Of a stretch of DNA of 64,000 nt, positions 53,473 through 63,626 are shown one piece after another. Both the position numbers and the translations under genes were made by a program. Position 1 is the stretch's first letter, and each line of letters opens with the position of its first letter. Below the pieces are notes generated by a model. The model did no database searches and was not told where the DNA came from. It saw only the letters and a list, made by a program, of their open reading frames with translations. The stretch spans positions 79,861-143,860 of the forward strand of contig CAKULN010000002.1 in NCBI GenBank assembly GCA_934667175.1. Reading direction: 5' to 3'. The stretch is from an uncultured Bacteroidales bacterium (GTDB taxonomy: Bacteria; Bacteroidota; Bacteroidia; Bacteroidales; UBA932).

Positions 53473-54996
53473 ATGGAAAAGATAAGGACCGGTTTCGCGG
53501 AAAAGATCGGCTACGGCTTTGGAGACATGTCTTCCTCGATGTTCTGGAAGATATTCTCCTACTACCTCCCGTTCTTCTACAGCAACATATTCGGACTCAC
53601 CCTGGATCAGGTCGCCCTGCTTCTGGTCGTCACCAGAATCTGGGACGCTGTCACTGACCCGATGATGGGAGTGCTGGCCGACAGGACCACCACGAGATGG
53701 GGAAAATACCGCCCTTATCTTCTCCTGATGGCTGTCCCGTTCGCCCTGAGCGGAATATTCCTGTTCTCCACCCCGGCCGCGTCCCCGACCGTCAAACTTG
53801 TCTGGGCTTACCTCACCTACATCATGATGATGACCGTCTACACCGGCATCAACGTGCCTTACGGAGCGATGCTGGGAGTGATGACGGACAATTCAGACAC
53901 CAAGACAGTGCTGAGCTCGTACAGAATGTTCTTTGCTTATGGAGGCAGTTTCCTGGCCCTATTCTGTTGGGAGCCTCTGTGCCGGCTTCTCGGTGGCTAC
54001 GACGCCCCGTCCGGCTGGAGGAACGCGATGATTGTCATAGCGGTTTTCTGTCTCATTCTCTTCCTGCTAAGCTTCAGGATGACCAAAGAAAAATTGCGCA
54101 CCGTCAGCAAGGTCTCCGTCGGCAGCGACCTGAAATCCCTTTTGCGCAACGCTCCATGGTGGATTCTCATCGGAGCCGCGCTCTGTTCTAACCTCTTCAA
54201 TACAGTCAGGGGAAGCACGGTGGCGTACTTCTTCAACGATGTCATCGGGCCGGATGTCCGTCTGAATCTCGGCTCATGGAGTTTTCTGTTCTATGCCGGC
54301 CTGTTTCTGTCGATAGGAGAAGTCTGCAACATGGTGGGAGTGGCCCTTGCCGTCCCTCTTTCCGAAAAACTCGGCAAGAAAAGCACCTACATGCTTTCTT
54401 TCATTGCCCTGATCTTATTCAGTGCCATGTTCTTCTACATTCCAATTAGTCAGGGCGGGTACTATTGGATGTTGGTACTTCAGATTGTGATCAGTGTGTT
54501 CACGGGTGTGATTTCGCCACTAGTCTGGAGCATGTACGCTGATGTCAGCGATTTCGCAGAGAACCGTGACGGGACAGCCTCGACCGGCCTGATCTTCTCT
54601 TCCGCCTCCATGGCTCAGAAATTCGGTGGAGCCTTCGGCGGTTTCGCTGTGATGTGGCTTCTCAAAGCGTTCGACTACAACACTGCTCCGGGTGCAGTCC
54701 AGACTCCTGAGGCGATCAATGGCCTGTGGCTGTTGATGAGTTGGATCCCGGCCATCGTGGCCGGGCTTGCGGTTGTCGTGATCTTCTTCTATCCTTTGAC
54801 GAGAAGCAGAATGATCGCCATTCAGGACGAATTGGCAATAAAGAGGGCCAAGGAACTGTGCGACAAGCCTGAGGCCTCCGAGGAAGTGGAGGCATCTTCA
54901 CGTTTCTGGAGAGGTCTTCCTAAGGTTATGCGTTGGGTGATGGCCGTTCTTGTGGCCATCCTTGCGCTCGAACTAATATTCATTATTCTGAAATAA
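53473..54996 (+). CDS. GPH-family sugar:cation symporter (MFS)
   Basis: A 507-residue inner-membrane transporter with about twelve transmembrane segments. The start [20 protein letters not shown], the [19 protein letters not shown] loop and [18 protein letters not shown] are hallmarks of glycoside-pentoside-hexuronide:cation symporters. Between GH130 and GH94 phosphorylase genes, it most likely imports manno- and cello-disaccharides or short oligosaccharides from the periplasm. The C-terminal tail after the last membrane segments is charged, with a final hydrophobic helix ([18 protein letters not shown]). Confidence 0.92.
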   Translation: MEKIRTGFAEKIGYGFGDMSSSMFWKIFSYYLPFFYSNIFGLTLDQVALLLVVTRIWDAVTDPMMGVLADRTTTRWGKYRPYLLLMAVPFALSGIFLFSTPAASPTVKLVWAYLTYIMMMTVYTGINVPYGAMLGVMTDNSDTKTVLSSYRMFFAYGGSFLALFCWEPLCRLLGGYDAPSGWRNAMIVIAVFCLILFLLSFRMTKEKLRTVSKVSVGSDLKSLLRNAPWWILIGAALCSNLFNTVRGSTVAYFFNDVIGPDVRLNLGSWSFLFYAGLFLSIGEVCNMVGVALAVPLSEKLGKKSTYMLSFIALILFSAMFFYIPISQGGYYWMLVLQIVISVFTGVISPLVWSMYADVSDFAENRDGTASTGLIFSSASMAQKFGGAFGGFAVMWLLKAFDYNTAPGAVQTPEAINGLWLLMSWIPAIVAGLAVVVIFFYPLTRSRMIAIQDELAIKRAKELCDKPEASEEVEASSRFWRGLPKVMRWVMAVLVAILALELIFIILK

Positions 54997-55010
54997 AGGA
55001 ATATTCTGAA

Positions 55011-57419
55011 ATGATGGACTACGGCCATTTTGATGATTGGGCCAGAGAGTTCGTGATCACTGATCCCGCGACTCCTTGGCCTTGGATAAACTACCTCGGA
55101 ACCGAGAATTTCTTTTCGTTGATTTCCGGGACCGCGGGAGGATATTCATTCTACCGTGACGCCAAGTTCCGCCGCCTGACCCGCTACCGCTACAACGGAG
55201 TGCCGATGGATGCGGGAGGAAGGTATTTCTACATCAATGACGGAGGCTGCGTCTGGAGTCCGGGCTGGAAGCCGTGCAAGACCCCGCTGGATTTCTACGA
55301 GTGCCGTCACGGGATGGGGTACACACGCATTGCCGGCGAAAAGAATGGCCTGAGGGTGAGCGAGTTGTTCTTCGTCCCTCTTGGCTACGACTGCGAGATC
55401 CAGAAAGTCAAGCTTGAGAACCGTGGTGATGCCACGAAGAAATTCAAGTTATGGTCATTCGTGGAATGGTGCCTTTGGAACGCAGAGACCGACATGGAGA
55501 ATTTCCAGCGGAATCTCTCGACCGGAGAGGTTGAGGTAGAAGGGAGCGTCATCTATCACAAGACCGAGTACCGGGAGCGCCGTGACCACTACGCTTTTTA
55601 CGGAGTCAACGCCCACATTGACGGCTTTGACACGGACAGGGACTCGTTCATCGGGATGTACAACGGCTTCGACTGTCCTCAAAACGTGATGGCCGGAAAG
55701 TCTGCGCAGTCCATCGCCCATGGCTGGAGCCCTGTGGCTTCCCACTGCCTTGAGCTTACGCTTTGTCCGGGCGAATCCAAGGAACTTGTCTTTGTGCTTG
55801 GCTATGCAGAGAATCCGTCCGGCTCTAAATTCGTGAAACCTACCGGCTATGAGCTAAATTCCGGCTCTGGAGTGATCAACAAGGAAGTGGCCAGAAAGGT
55901 GATGGCGGCGTTTGACACCTCGGAGAAAGTCGATGAGGCTTTCGGAGCGTTGAGGCGCTACTGGGAGGGGCTTCTAGGCAATTTCTCTCTTGTCTCCGAC
56001 ATGCCTGAGCTTGATAGGATGGTCAACATCTGGAATCAGTACCAGTGCATGGTCACGTTCCTGATGAGCCGAAGTGCCAGCTTCTTCGAGAGCGGCATCG
56101 GGCGCGGAATGGGATTCCGGGATTCCAACCAGGATCTTCTTGGAATAGTGCATCAGATTCCGGACCGGGCGCGTCAGAGAATCCTCGACATAGCCGCGAC
56201 CCAGTTCCCGGACGGCAGTTGCTATCACCAGTACCAGCCGCTCACAAAGCGTGGCAACGACGGCATCGGTGGAGGCTTCAACGATGATCCTCTCTGGCTG
56301 CTCGTGGGCGTGGATGCCTACCTGCGCGAGACCGGAGACTTCACGATCCTTGATGAATATGTCCAATTCAACAACGTCCCCGGCAGCGAAAAACCTTTGA
56401 TCGAGCATCTTGCGGTTAGTTTTGAATATGTCTGTGGACATCTCGGCCCTCACGGCCTGCCCCTTATCGGACGGGCGGACTGGAATGATTGCCTGAATCT
56501 GAACTGCTTCTCCACAGATCCGGACGAGTCGTTCCAGACCACGGAGAACAAGATCGAAGGCAGCAAGGCTGAGTCCGTGATGATAGCGGGATTGTTTGTC
56601 TTTGCTGGTAACCGTTATGCAGAGCTCCTTGAGCATGTCTCTAAGGATTCTTCAGCGGTGCGGAAGGCAGTCGGACAAATGTCCGAGGCCATCAAGGAAT
56701 ATGGCTGGGACGGGAACTGGTTCCTTCGTGCCTACGATTTCTTCGGTCGGAAGATCGGATCTAAAGACTGCGAGGAAGGTAAGATATTCATAGAAAGCCA
56801 AGGTTGGTGTTCCATGGCGCGTGTCGGTGCGGAAGATGGCTTCTGCGACAAGGCTTTGGATTCCGTGAAGGAGCGTCTGGAATGCCCTCACGGCATCGTG
56901 CTCAACAACCCGGCGTTCAGCAGGTACTATCCTGAATATGGCGAAATCTCCTCATACCCTGAAGGCTACAAGGAAAACGCAGGCGTGTTCTGCCACAACA
57001 ACGCTTGGATCATCATCGCTGAGGCTATGGCCGGACGGCCTGGGGACGCATGGAGACACTATTGTCAGATAGCTCCGGCATTCATCAAAGACCAGGCTCT
57101 TCACAAGGTGGAACCTTACGTCTATTGCCAGATGGTGGCCGGAAAGGACGCAGCGCGTCCGGGTGAAGGCAAGAACAGTTGGCTGACCGGCACCGCCGCA
57201 TGGAACTGGAACGCTGTCTCTGAATATCTTCTCGGAGTGAAGCCTTGTTTTGACGGCCTTCTGATCGAGCCTTGCCTGCCAGCGTCTATCCAAGAGTATA
57301 AGATCCATCGTGTTTTCCGTGACGCTGTCTATGACATCACAATCCGTTATTCCGCTACGAGGAAATCCTATTTTATACCATATTCCCCAGGACATCATGA
57401 ACTGACTTTGAATTTGTAG
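55011..57419 (+). CDS. GH94 cellobiose phosphorylase
   Basis: An 802-residue cytoplasmic enzyme. I start at ATG 55011 ([17 protein letters not shown], matching the family N-terminus) and not at 54933, which lies in the transporter gene. Features: [60 protein letters not shown], catalytic Asp in [16 protein letters not shown] (about 490), [19 protein letters not shown] and [16 protein letters not shown]. Length and motifs fit cellobiose phosphorylase (EC 2.4.1.20), giving glucose-1-phosphate plus glucose. It starts 14 nt after the symporter. Together with GH130 this makes PUL-2 rely on phosphorolysis for both disaccharides. Confidence 0.93.
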   Translation: MMDYGHFDDWAREFVITDPATPWPWINYLGTENFFSLISGTAGGYSFYRDAKFRRLTRYRYNGVPMDAGGRYFYINDGGCVWSPGWKPCKTPLDFYECRHGMGYTRIAGEKNGLRVSELFFVPLGYDCEIQKVKLENRGDATKKFKLWSFVEWCLWNAETDMENFQRNLSTGEVEVEGSVIYHKTEYRERRDHYAFYGVNAHIDGFDTDRDSFIGMYNGFDCPQNVMAGKSAQSIAHGWSPVASHCLELTLCPGESKELVFVLGYAENPSGSKFVKPTGYELNSGSGVINKEVARKVMAAFDTSEKVDEAFGALRRYWEGLLGNFSLVSDMPELDRMVNIWNQYQCMVTFLMSRSASFFESGIGRGMGFRDSNQDLLGIVHQIPDRARQRILDIAATQFPDGSCYHQYQPLTKRGNDGIGGGFNDDPLWLLVGVDAYLRETGDFTILDEYVQFNNVPGSEKPLIEHLAVSFEYVCGHLGPHGLPLIGRADWNDCLNLNCFSTDPDESFQTTENKIEGSKAESVMIAGLFVFAGNRYAELLEHVSKDSSAVRKAVGQMSEAIKEYGWDGNWFLRAYDFFGRKIGSKDCEEGKIFIESQGWCSMARVGAEDGFCDKALDSVKERLECPHGIVLNNPAFSRYYPEYGEISSYPEGYKENAGVFCHNNAWIIIAEAMAGRPGDAWRHYCQIAPAFIKDQALHKVEPYVYCQMVAGKDAARPGEGKNSWLTGTAAWNWNAVSEYLLGVKPCFDGLLIEPCLPASIQEYKIHRVFRDAVYDITIRYSATRKSYFIPYSPGHHELTLNL

Positions 57420-57422
57420 ATT

Positions 57423-59690
57423 ATGAAATTTAAGAATATATTGCCCGCAGTTGCGGCCCTGTTTATTACCATTGGCCTTGATGCCAGTGATTTCCTCACC
57501 CTTTTGAACAACGACTGGACTTTCGCCCTTGGTGACGCCTCTTCGATGAAGAAGGACTTCACGCATGGTACGGAGTATTTCACGTACTTCTCAAAGGCCG
57601 GCACGGCTGGGCAGAGCAAGTCTCCGATCATGCAGTCTTTCGATGACTCCGGATGGCAGAAGGTCAATCTGCCTCACGACTGGGTCGTGGATCTGCCTTA
57701 CAGCAAGGACGCAAGCCATTCCCATGGTTACAAATGCGTCGGCTGGAACTATCCTGAGAACTCAGTGGGCTGGTACAGAAAGCACCTGAGCATCCCGTCC
57801 GAGGACTACGGCAGGCAGATTCGCATCGAGTTCGAGGGAATATTCCGGGACAGCGAGGTCTTCTGCAACGGCTTCTACCTTGGCCATGAGAGAAGCGGCT
57901 ACGCCACGAGGTCCTATGATCTGAGCCCGTACCTCAACTATGGCGGGGACAATGTCATCACCGTACGCTGTGACGCTTCCACTGAGGAAGGATGGTACTA
58001 CGAGGGTGCGGGAATATACCGCAACGTCTGGCTCCACAAGGCCGGGCCGGTCGCTGTGAAGCCATATTCATTGGATCTGACGGGGGAGACTCCGAAGTTC
58101 GAGACCGTGATGGCGAGTGACACGCTTGACAAGGCCAAGGTGAAGGCTGAGGTCGTGTTTCTCGACGCTGAGGGCAACGAGGTTCTGAAACCGGATCACC
58201 TCTGGAGCCTTGAGGACCCTTACCTTTACACCGCGCGGATTCGACTTTACTATGACGGAGTCCTCTCCGACGAGCAGAAATGCCGCTTCGGGCTTCGCAC
58301 GATTGAGTTCAGCCCGACTGAAGGGTTCCTGCTAAACGGAAAGCATGTCAAGCTGACAGGCTGTAACATGCATCTTGACCATGCAGGAGTAGGTGTCGGA
58401 GTACCGGACGAACTGTGGCGTTACCGTCTCACACAGCTAAAGAAGTACGGGTTCAATGCAATCCGCAGCTCTCACAACCCTGCCTCTCCGGCCATGCTCG
58501 ACCTCTGTGATGAGATGGGTTTCCTTGTGATTGATGAGAACCGCCAGCTTGGCGTCAACGAGGAGCAGCTCACCCAGGTCAGAAGGATGATCGAAAGGGA
58601 CCGCAATCACCCTTGTGTCATCCTTTGGAGCGTCGGCAACGAGGAATGGAGCGTGGAGGGCATCGAGGCCGGCACAAGGATCGCTCGGAAGATGAGTGAA
58701 TATGTCCACTCCATTGATCCGACCAGGCCGACCAACTACGGCAGCTCCGGTGGTCACGAGCTTGTGAAAGGAGTTGACGTGTTCGGCTACAACTACATCG
58801 TCCAGAACCCTGTGGATGAGTTCCATGAGAAATTCCCGGATCATTGCGCTGTCGGCACTGAGGAGACTTCGGGGGCCGGCACGAGAGGAAAGTATGCCAC
58901 AGTCCCGGAGGAAGGCTGGATGACCCCTCTGAACAGGGTTGACACCTTGGGCAGGATCAATGTCATAGAACACGGCTGGAAATTCTACAAGGCCCGTCCT
59001 TGGACAGGAGGACTTTTCTATTGGACCGGGCAGGACTACCGTGGCGAGCCGAATCCTATGGTCTGGCCGGCTACTGGCTCCCAGTTCGGCATTCTGGACT
59101 ACTGCTGCTTCCCGAAGGACGAGGCGTTCTACGTCAAGGCCGCTTGGCTTGAAGAGCCTACAGTCCACATCTGCGGCCCGTACAAAGGCGAGGTCTGGGT
59201 CTATTCCAACTGCGATCAGGTCAGACTGTCCGCTGACGGCAAGAGTCTGGGCAAGAAGGACATGCCTAAAGACGGCCACCTTGTCTGGAAGGTAGGAGAT
59301 GCCGCCAGATTCTCAGCAGCGGGTTACCGTAGCGGCAAAAAAGTCGCGACTGATGAATATCCTTCCGTCGTCTCCGAGACGACACTCACTCTCTCAAAGT
59401 CTAAGATAAAGGCTGACGGTCAGGATGTTGTCGTGATCGACATCGACACCCCGTCCGAGAGTCTGGAAGTCTCGGTCTCCGGAGCCACGTTCCTCGGCTG
59501 GGGCAACGGCAACCCTGGTTTCAAGGATATAGAAAGGCCGGAGAACGGCCGCTCCATGACGATCAAACCGTTCTCCGGCAAAGCCCAGGTCATAATCCGT
59601 TCGATCGAAGGCTCAAAGGCCCCGGTCAAGGTAAAGATAGGAGACAGTATAGTCGAGATCGATGTGGACCATTTCATTCTTGATTGTTAA
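57423..59690 (+). CDS. GH2 family glycosidase, probable beta-galactosidase
   Basis: A 755-residue exported GH2 enzyme (signal peptide ending near LDASD). The N-terminal jelly roll shows LPHDWVVDLPYSKDASHSHG, VGWYRKHLSIP and YYEGAGIYRNVWLHK. The barrel shows KLTGCNMHLDHAGVGVGVPD, NAIRSSHNPASP, acid/base Glu in WSVGNEEWS (about 407) and nucleophile-region GTEETSGAG (about 479). The Ig-like domain before PDHLWSLEDPYLYTARI is about 50 residues shorter than usual. A C-terminal Ig-like domain (TLSKSKIKADGQDVVVIDID) follows. In xyloglucan loci the GH2 removes side-chain galactose, as probably here; beta-mannosidase is less likely by motif. Confidence 0.85.
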   Translation: MKFKNILPAVAALFITIGLDASDFLTLLNNDWTFALGDASSMKKDFTHGTEYFTYFSKAGTAGQSKSPIMQSFDDSGWQKVNLPHDWVVDLPYSKDASHSHGYKCVGWNYPENSVGWYRKHLSIPSEDYGRQIRIEFEGIFRDSEVFCNGFYLGHERSGYATRSYDLSPYLNYGGDNVITVRCDASTEEGWYYEGAGIYRNVWLHKAGPVAVKPYSLDLTGETPKFETVMASDTLDKAKVKAEVVFLDAEGNEVLKPDHLWSLEDPYLYTARIRLYYDGVLSDEQKCRFGLRTIEFSPTEGFLLNGKHVKLTGCNMHLDHAGVGVGVPDELWRYRLTQLKKYGFNAIRSSHNPASPAMLDLCDEMGFLVIDENRQLGVNEEQLTQVRRMIERDRNHPCVILWSVGNEEWSVEGIEAGTRIARKMSEYVHSIDPTRPTNYGSSGGHELVKGVDVFGYNYIVQNPVDEFHEKFPDHCAVGTEETSGAGTRGKYATVPEEGWMTPLNRVDTLGRINVIEHGWKFYKARPWTGGLFYWTGQDYRGEPNPMVWPATGSQFGILDYCCFPKDEAFYVKAAWLEEPTVHICGPYKGEVWVYSNCDQVRLSADGKSLGKKDMPKDGHLVWKVGDAARFSAAGYRSGKKVATDEYPSVVSETTLTLSKSKIKADGQDVVVIDIDTPSESLEVSVSGATFLGWGNGNPGFKDIERPENGRSMTIKPFSGKAQVIIRSIEGSKAPVKVKIGDSIVEIDVDHFILDC

Positions 59691-59732
59691 TTTGTTCTAT
59701 AATATTTTCTGATAATCAATAGTTTAACCATA

Positions 59733-62588
59733 ATGAAAATAATCGGAATCATTTCAATCCCATTAGCTCTTGCAGTGGTTGCTGGATGTGGTGATCAGAG
59801 TTGGAAGCGTAATTCGGACGGAGTTACCGTCCAAGTGGCGGACAGATATAACGATGGGCCGGCGTTGGTGCGGCTTCAGGTGAAAGGTGACAATCTTGTA
59901 AGAGTCACAGCGACTCCTGAGACCCAGTTCACAGACAGGAAAAGTCTCATCATTGTCCCGTCGGAATCAAAGCCGGAATTTACGGTACGCCCTACGGACA
60001 GTACGGTCTCCGTCATAACATCTTCTGTTATTGCCTCTGTCAGGCTCAGAGACGGTGCGGTCAGTTTCGCGGACAAGGATGGTTCAACGATCTTGGGCGG
60101 CAACACGATGTCGTTCATCCCGATCACTGTCGAGGGAAGGCATGAATATTCCTCGCTCTTCACTTTCGATTCTCCGCAGGATGAGGCGTTCTACGGCCTT
60201 GGCCAGCACCAATCATTGGAATTTAACCATAAGGGCGGCAACGAGGAACTGTTCCAGTACAACACCAAGGTCTCCATCCCGTTTGTGGTCAGCAACAGGG
60301 GCTATGGCGTGCTGGTGGACAACTATTCGCTGAGCCGTTGGGGAAACCCTAAGCCTTACATGCAGTTGAACAAAGCCTTCAGGCTCTATGGCAAGGACGG
60401 CAGTGAGGGAGGCTTGACAGGCACCTACACTCCAGCGACAGGTGATCCAGTCGTAAGACAGGAGGACTCTCTGTACTATGAAAATGAATGGGTTATCGCG
60501 AATCTTCCGAAAATGCCTCTTAAAGGCGCTAACGTGACCTACGAGGGCTTTATCGAGGCCCCGCAGGACGCTGACTATCATTTCATACTTTATTACGCAG
60601 GCTTCCAGAGCGTCTCGATAGACGGCAAAGAGGTTGTGTCCGAGCGTTGGAGACCGGCATGGAATCCGAACTCCTACAAATTCACGGTCAGTCTTAAGAA
60701 GGGCGAGAAGACCCCGATCAAAGTCAGCTGGAGGCCGGACGGGGATGTCTCGTACATCGGACTGAGAGTGGCTGAGCCAAGGACCGAGGCCGAGCAGAGC
60801 CGTTTCTCGTTCTGGTCGGAGATGAGTCCGGAACTGGACTATTATTATATTGCAGGAAACAATATGGATGAGGTGATCTCAGGCTACAGAACCCTTACCG
60901 GCAAGGCTCAGGTTATGCCGAAATGGGCGCTGGGATTCTGGCAGAGCCGCGAGCGTTACAGCACCCAGGAAGATCTTGTGGGCACGCTGGCCGAACTGAG
61001 GCGCAGGAATATCCCCGTGGACAACATCGTCCAGGACTGGCAGTACTGGAAGGATGACCAGTGGGGAAGCCACGAGTTTGACGAGGCGCGGTACCCTGAT
61101 CCGGAGAAAATGCTCGATGACGTGCACGCCATGCACGGGCGTTTCATGATCAGTGTCTGGCCGAAATTTTATGTCAATACGAATCATTATCAAGAACTTA
61201 AGAAGGCTGGTTATGTCTATCCGCTTGCGGAAAAAGACAGTCTGAAAGACTGGCTTGGCCACATGGAATCATTCTACGACGCCTATTCTGAAGGTGGCCG
61301 TAAGATGTTTTGGAAGCAGATGGACGAGAGCCTGTACTCGAAGTACGGCCGGAAGATTGACGCATGGTGGATGGACGCCAGTGAACCTAATCTTAGGGAC
61401 TGTCTGCCAATGGATTACCAGAAGGCTCTTACAACTCCGACCGCTTTGGGCCCTTCCACTGAGTATCTCAACGCCTACGCCCTTGTCAACGCAGATGCGA
61501 TCTACAACGGCCAGCGTGGAATCGATCCGGACAAGAGGGTGTTCCTGCTGACAAGAAGCGGATTCGCCGGCCTGCAAAGATATTCAACGGCCACGTGGAG
61601 CGGAGACATCGGTACGTGCTGGAATGACATGCGTGCCCAGATGGCCGCGGGCCTGAACTTCTCGATGAGCGGAGTTCCGTTCTGGGGAATGGACATCGGA
61701 GGATTCAGCGTGATGGACAAGTACATGGCAGCGGTCTCCGCTTTCGACAATTCCGGAAAGGTCACACCGGAACTTGACGAATGGCGTGAGCTCCAGACGC
61801 GCTGGCATCAGTTCGGTACCTTCGTTCCGCTGTTCCGCACCCACGGGCAGTGGCCAAGAAGAGAACTTTGGAATATCGCTCCGGAAGGGACTCCGACATA
61901 TTCAAGCATCCTCTATTACATGAAGTTGCGCTACCGTCTGATGCCGTACCTCTATTCTTTGACGGGTGCCGTGCATTTCGAAGACTACACCATGCTTCGC
62001 GGCCTTCCGATGGATTTCGCGGACGACCGTAACGTGGCCGACATCAGCGACCAGTGGATGTTTGGCCCAGCCCTGATGCCTTGCCCTGTCTCTGAATATA
62101 AATCCCGCTCCCGCAGCGTCTATTTCCCTGAGTGCGAGGGCTGGTACGATTTCTACACAGGCAAGTTCATCACCGGAGGGCAGACTCTCACGGTCGAGGC
62201 TCCTTATGAATATATTCCTTTGTACGTCCGTGCAGGTTCAATCATCCCGTTCGGCCCGGAGATCCAATGGTCTGACGAGAAACCAGCCGATGTCATCGAC
62301 CTCTATGTCTATGCCGGCAAGAATGGCTCGTTCACCCTTTACGAGGACGAGAACACGAACTACAACTACGAGAAAGGAGCATATTCAACGATAGAGTTCA
62401 CCTACGACGACTCCGCCCGCACTCTCACCATCGGAGACCGAAAAGGCGATTTCCCCGGCATGCTGAAAGACCGTTCGTTCAACATCGTCCTGGTCACCCC
62501 TGAGAACGCTTTTACCTATCCTAAGGCCTCCGAGGTTGTTCCTGTTGACTACCACGGTGTCTCCATCACTGTCAATTTGAAGCGGTAA
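59733..62588 (+). CDS. GH31 alpha-xylosidase with PA14 insert, lipoprotein
   Basis: A 951-residue lipoprotein (lipobox ALAVVAGC). The N-terminal sandwich contains a PA14-type insert at about residues 225-345 (VTYEGFIEAPQDADYHFILY, PIKVSWRPDGDVSYIGLRV). The barrel shows GFWQSRERYSTQEDL, DNIVQDWQYWKDDQWGSHEF, nucleophile Asp in DAWWMDASEPN (about 547), acid/base Asp in ATWSGDIGTCWNDM (about 623) and FVPLFRTHGQWPRREL. The sequence layout and length match the PA14-containing alpha-xylosidases of xyloglucan loci, such as that of Bacteroides ovatus. It removes xylose from xyloglucan oligosaccharides. Last gene of PUL-2. Confidence 0.92.
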   Translation: MKIIGIISIPLALAVVAGCGDQSWKRNSDGVTVQVADRYNDGPALVRLQVKGDNLVRVTATPETQFTDRKSLIIVPSESKPEFTVRPTDSTVSVITSSVIASVRLRDGAVSFADKDGSTILGGNTMSFIPITVEGRHEYSSLFTFDSPQDEAFYGLGQHQSLEFNHKGGNEELFQYNTKVSIPFVVSNRGYGVLVDNYSLSRWGNPKPYMQLNKAFRLYGKDGSEGGLTGTYTPATGDPVVRQEDSLYYENEWVIANLPKMPLKGANVTYEGFIEAPQDADYHFILYYAGFQSVSIDGKEVVSERWRPAWNPNSYKFTVSLKKGEKTPIKVSWRPDGDVSYIGLRVAEPRTEAEQSRFSFWSEMSPELDYYYIAGNNMDEVISGYRTLTGKAQVMPKWALGFWQSRERYSTQEDLVGTLAELRRRNIPVDNIVQDWQYWKDDQWGSHEFDEARYPDPEKMLDDVHAMHGRFMISVWPKFYVNTNHYQELKKAGYVYPLAEKDSLKDWLGHMESFYDAYSEGGRKMFWKQMDESLYSKYGRKIDAWWMDASEPNLRDCLPMDYQKALTTPTALGPSTEYLNAYALVNADAIYNGQRGIDPDKRVFLLTRSGFAGLQRYSTATWSGDIGTCWNDMRAQMAAGLNFSMSGVPFWGMDIGGFSVMDKYMAAVSAFDNSGKVTPELDEWRELQTRWHQFGTFVPLFRTHGQWPRRELWNIAPEGTPTYSSILYYMKLRYRLMPYLYSLTGAVHFEDYTMLRGLPMDFADDRNVADISDQWMFGPALMPCPVSEYKSRSRSVYFPECEGWYDFYTGKFITGGQTLTVEAPYEYIPLYVRAGSIIPFGPEIQWSDEKPADVIDLYVYAGKNGSFTLYEDENTNYNYEKGAYSTIEFTYDDSARTLTIGDRKGDFPGMLKDRSFNIVLVTPENAFTYPKASEVVPVDYHGVSITVNLKR

Positions 62589-62602
62589 GGCAAAGTCGTA
62601 CC

Positions 62603-62726
62603 GGTCGCTGAGCCTGTCGAAGCGCCCTACTTACCGGTCTCTGAGCTTGCCGAAGCGCAGAGCCTACCGGTCGCTGAGCTTGCCGAAGCGCAGAGCTTAC
62701 CGGTCGCTGAGCTTGTCGAAGCGCCC
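62603..62726 (+). repeat. Tandem REP-like array, 33-nt period
   Basis: Four copies of GGTCKCTGAGCYTGYCGAAG start at 62603, 62636, 62669 and 62702, exactly 33 nt apart. Two linkers are CCCTACTT-type and two CAGAGCYTA-type. It directly follows the last PUL-2 gene. Confidence 0.9.
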
Positions 62727-62737
62727 TACTTTTCTGA

Positions 62738-62807
62738 GAAGCTGCCTTGAAAGTGTTCTTTGATGTGAAAACCTTCGAAGTAAAACAAGGCGGCTTCTGA
62801 AGTTTTT
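62738..62807 (+). terminator. Probable terminator of the PUL-2 operon
   Basis: GAAGCTGCCTTG (62738-62749) pairs with CAAGGCGGCTTC (62786-62797) with one mismatch (a G-U pair in RNA), and TTTTT follows at 62803-62807. Its internal TGTTCTTTGATGTGAAAA recurs, slightly changed, in the large palindrome at 63627, so it is also a member of a small palindrome family. Confidence 0.6.
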
Positions 62808-62811
62808 GCCG

Positions 62812-62819
62812 TATCTTTG
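62812..62819 (+). promoter_or_regulatory. Minus-7 element of the second AraC gene
   Basis: TATCTTTG is a perfect minus-7 element ending 8 nt before the ATG at 62828, so the transcript should be leaderless or nearly so. It begins immediately after the PUL-2 terminator. No good minus-33 element is visible because the terminator stem occupies that place. Confidence 0.6.
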
Positions 62820-62827
62820 CCCCGGAA

Positions 62828-63586
62828 ATGAGACAGTTTGTGATACGCCCGCTCAATGCGGCAGGACATGTGACGGCAAGGCCGATGCCGAGGATGGTCA
62901 GGGAAGACTGGTCATTTATCTACCTTATTTCTGGGGAGATTCTCATGGATGTTGGTGGCTGTCCATGCCTGCTTCATGGTCAGGACTGTGCCCTGATTCC
63001 GCCCGAAGAGGAATATTCGGTGAAGCATTTCAAGGATTCGGTCGGGTACATGGGGGCGTTCTCTCAGACTCTGCTGCGCAATTCCGGCCACAGGATTCTA
63101 AGACTAGAGGCCCCTAGCGTGATGACAGTTCCGATGGAGGACAAGGTCTTCTTTGACGAGCTGATGATCCGTCTGACCAGATTCGCTGACGATCTTCCGA
63201 CTGTCCAAGGCCTTCTTGAAGTCCTTCTGTGCCAATTCGACAACGCGGTCCCTCATAACACAACCTCCGCTTCATCCAGACTCAGCACCGCCTATCTCAG
63301 CAAGGTTTTCGACCCTTCCCACCCTTTCGGAAAAGTCTCTGAATATGCCACTGAACTCAGCGTGACTCCAAGCCATCTGAATCGCACCGTGAAGTCAGAG
63401 ACCGGAAGAAGCGCTGGGGAGTGGGTGGAGAACGCGAGACTGTCCCTTGCCAGAACCCTTCTGCACGATCACTCCATCCCGATCAGCGAGATCTCCTACA
63501 GGCTTGGTTTTGAGGATCCTGCGTATTTTTCTCGTTTCTTCCGGAAACTGGTCGGGATGTCTCCTACTGACTTCAGAAGCATGTAA
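62828..63586 (+). CDS. AraC family transcriptional regulator
   Basis: A 252-residue regulator with a short cupin-like N-terminus (DWSFIYLISGEILMDVGGCP, DCALIPPEEEYSV) and a C-terminal AraC-type double helix-turn-helix (about 165-250: FGKVSEYATELSVTPSHLNR, TVKSETGRSAGEWVENARLS, ISEISYRLGFEDPAYFSRFF, RKLVGMSPTDF). It is cytoplasmic. It follows PUL-2 but has its own promoter, so it may serve genes further right. The last 39 nt are echoed just downstream in a degenerate duplication. Confidence 0.9.
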   Translation: MRQFVIRPLNAAGHVTARPMPRMVREDWSFIYLISGEILMDVGGCPCLLHGQDCALIPPEEEYSVKHFKDSVGYMGAFSQTLLRNSGHRILRLEAPSVMTVPMEDKVFFDELMIRLTRFADDLPTVQGLLEVLLCQFDNAVPHNTTSASSRLSTAYLSKVFDPSHPFGKVSEYATELSVTPSHLNRTVKSETGRSAGEWVENARLSLARTLLHDHSIPISEISYRLGFEDPAYFSRFFRKLVGMSPTDFRSM

Positions 63587-63588
63587 TG

Positions 63589-63626
63589 GTGGTCGAAATA
63601 TTTCCTACTGACATTAGAAGCATTAA
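63589..63626 (+). pseudogene. Degenerate duplicate of the araC 3' end
   Basis: The bases from 63589 align with 63548-63586, the end of the AraC gene, with roughly ten differences in 39. TCCTACTGACWTYAGAAGCA is the best-kept part. The copy is 41 nt downstream of the original, has lost the stop codon, and runs straight into the large palindrome. Confidence 0.65.
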
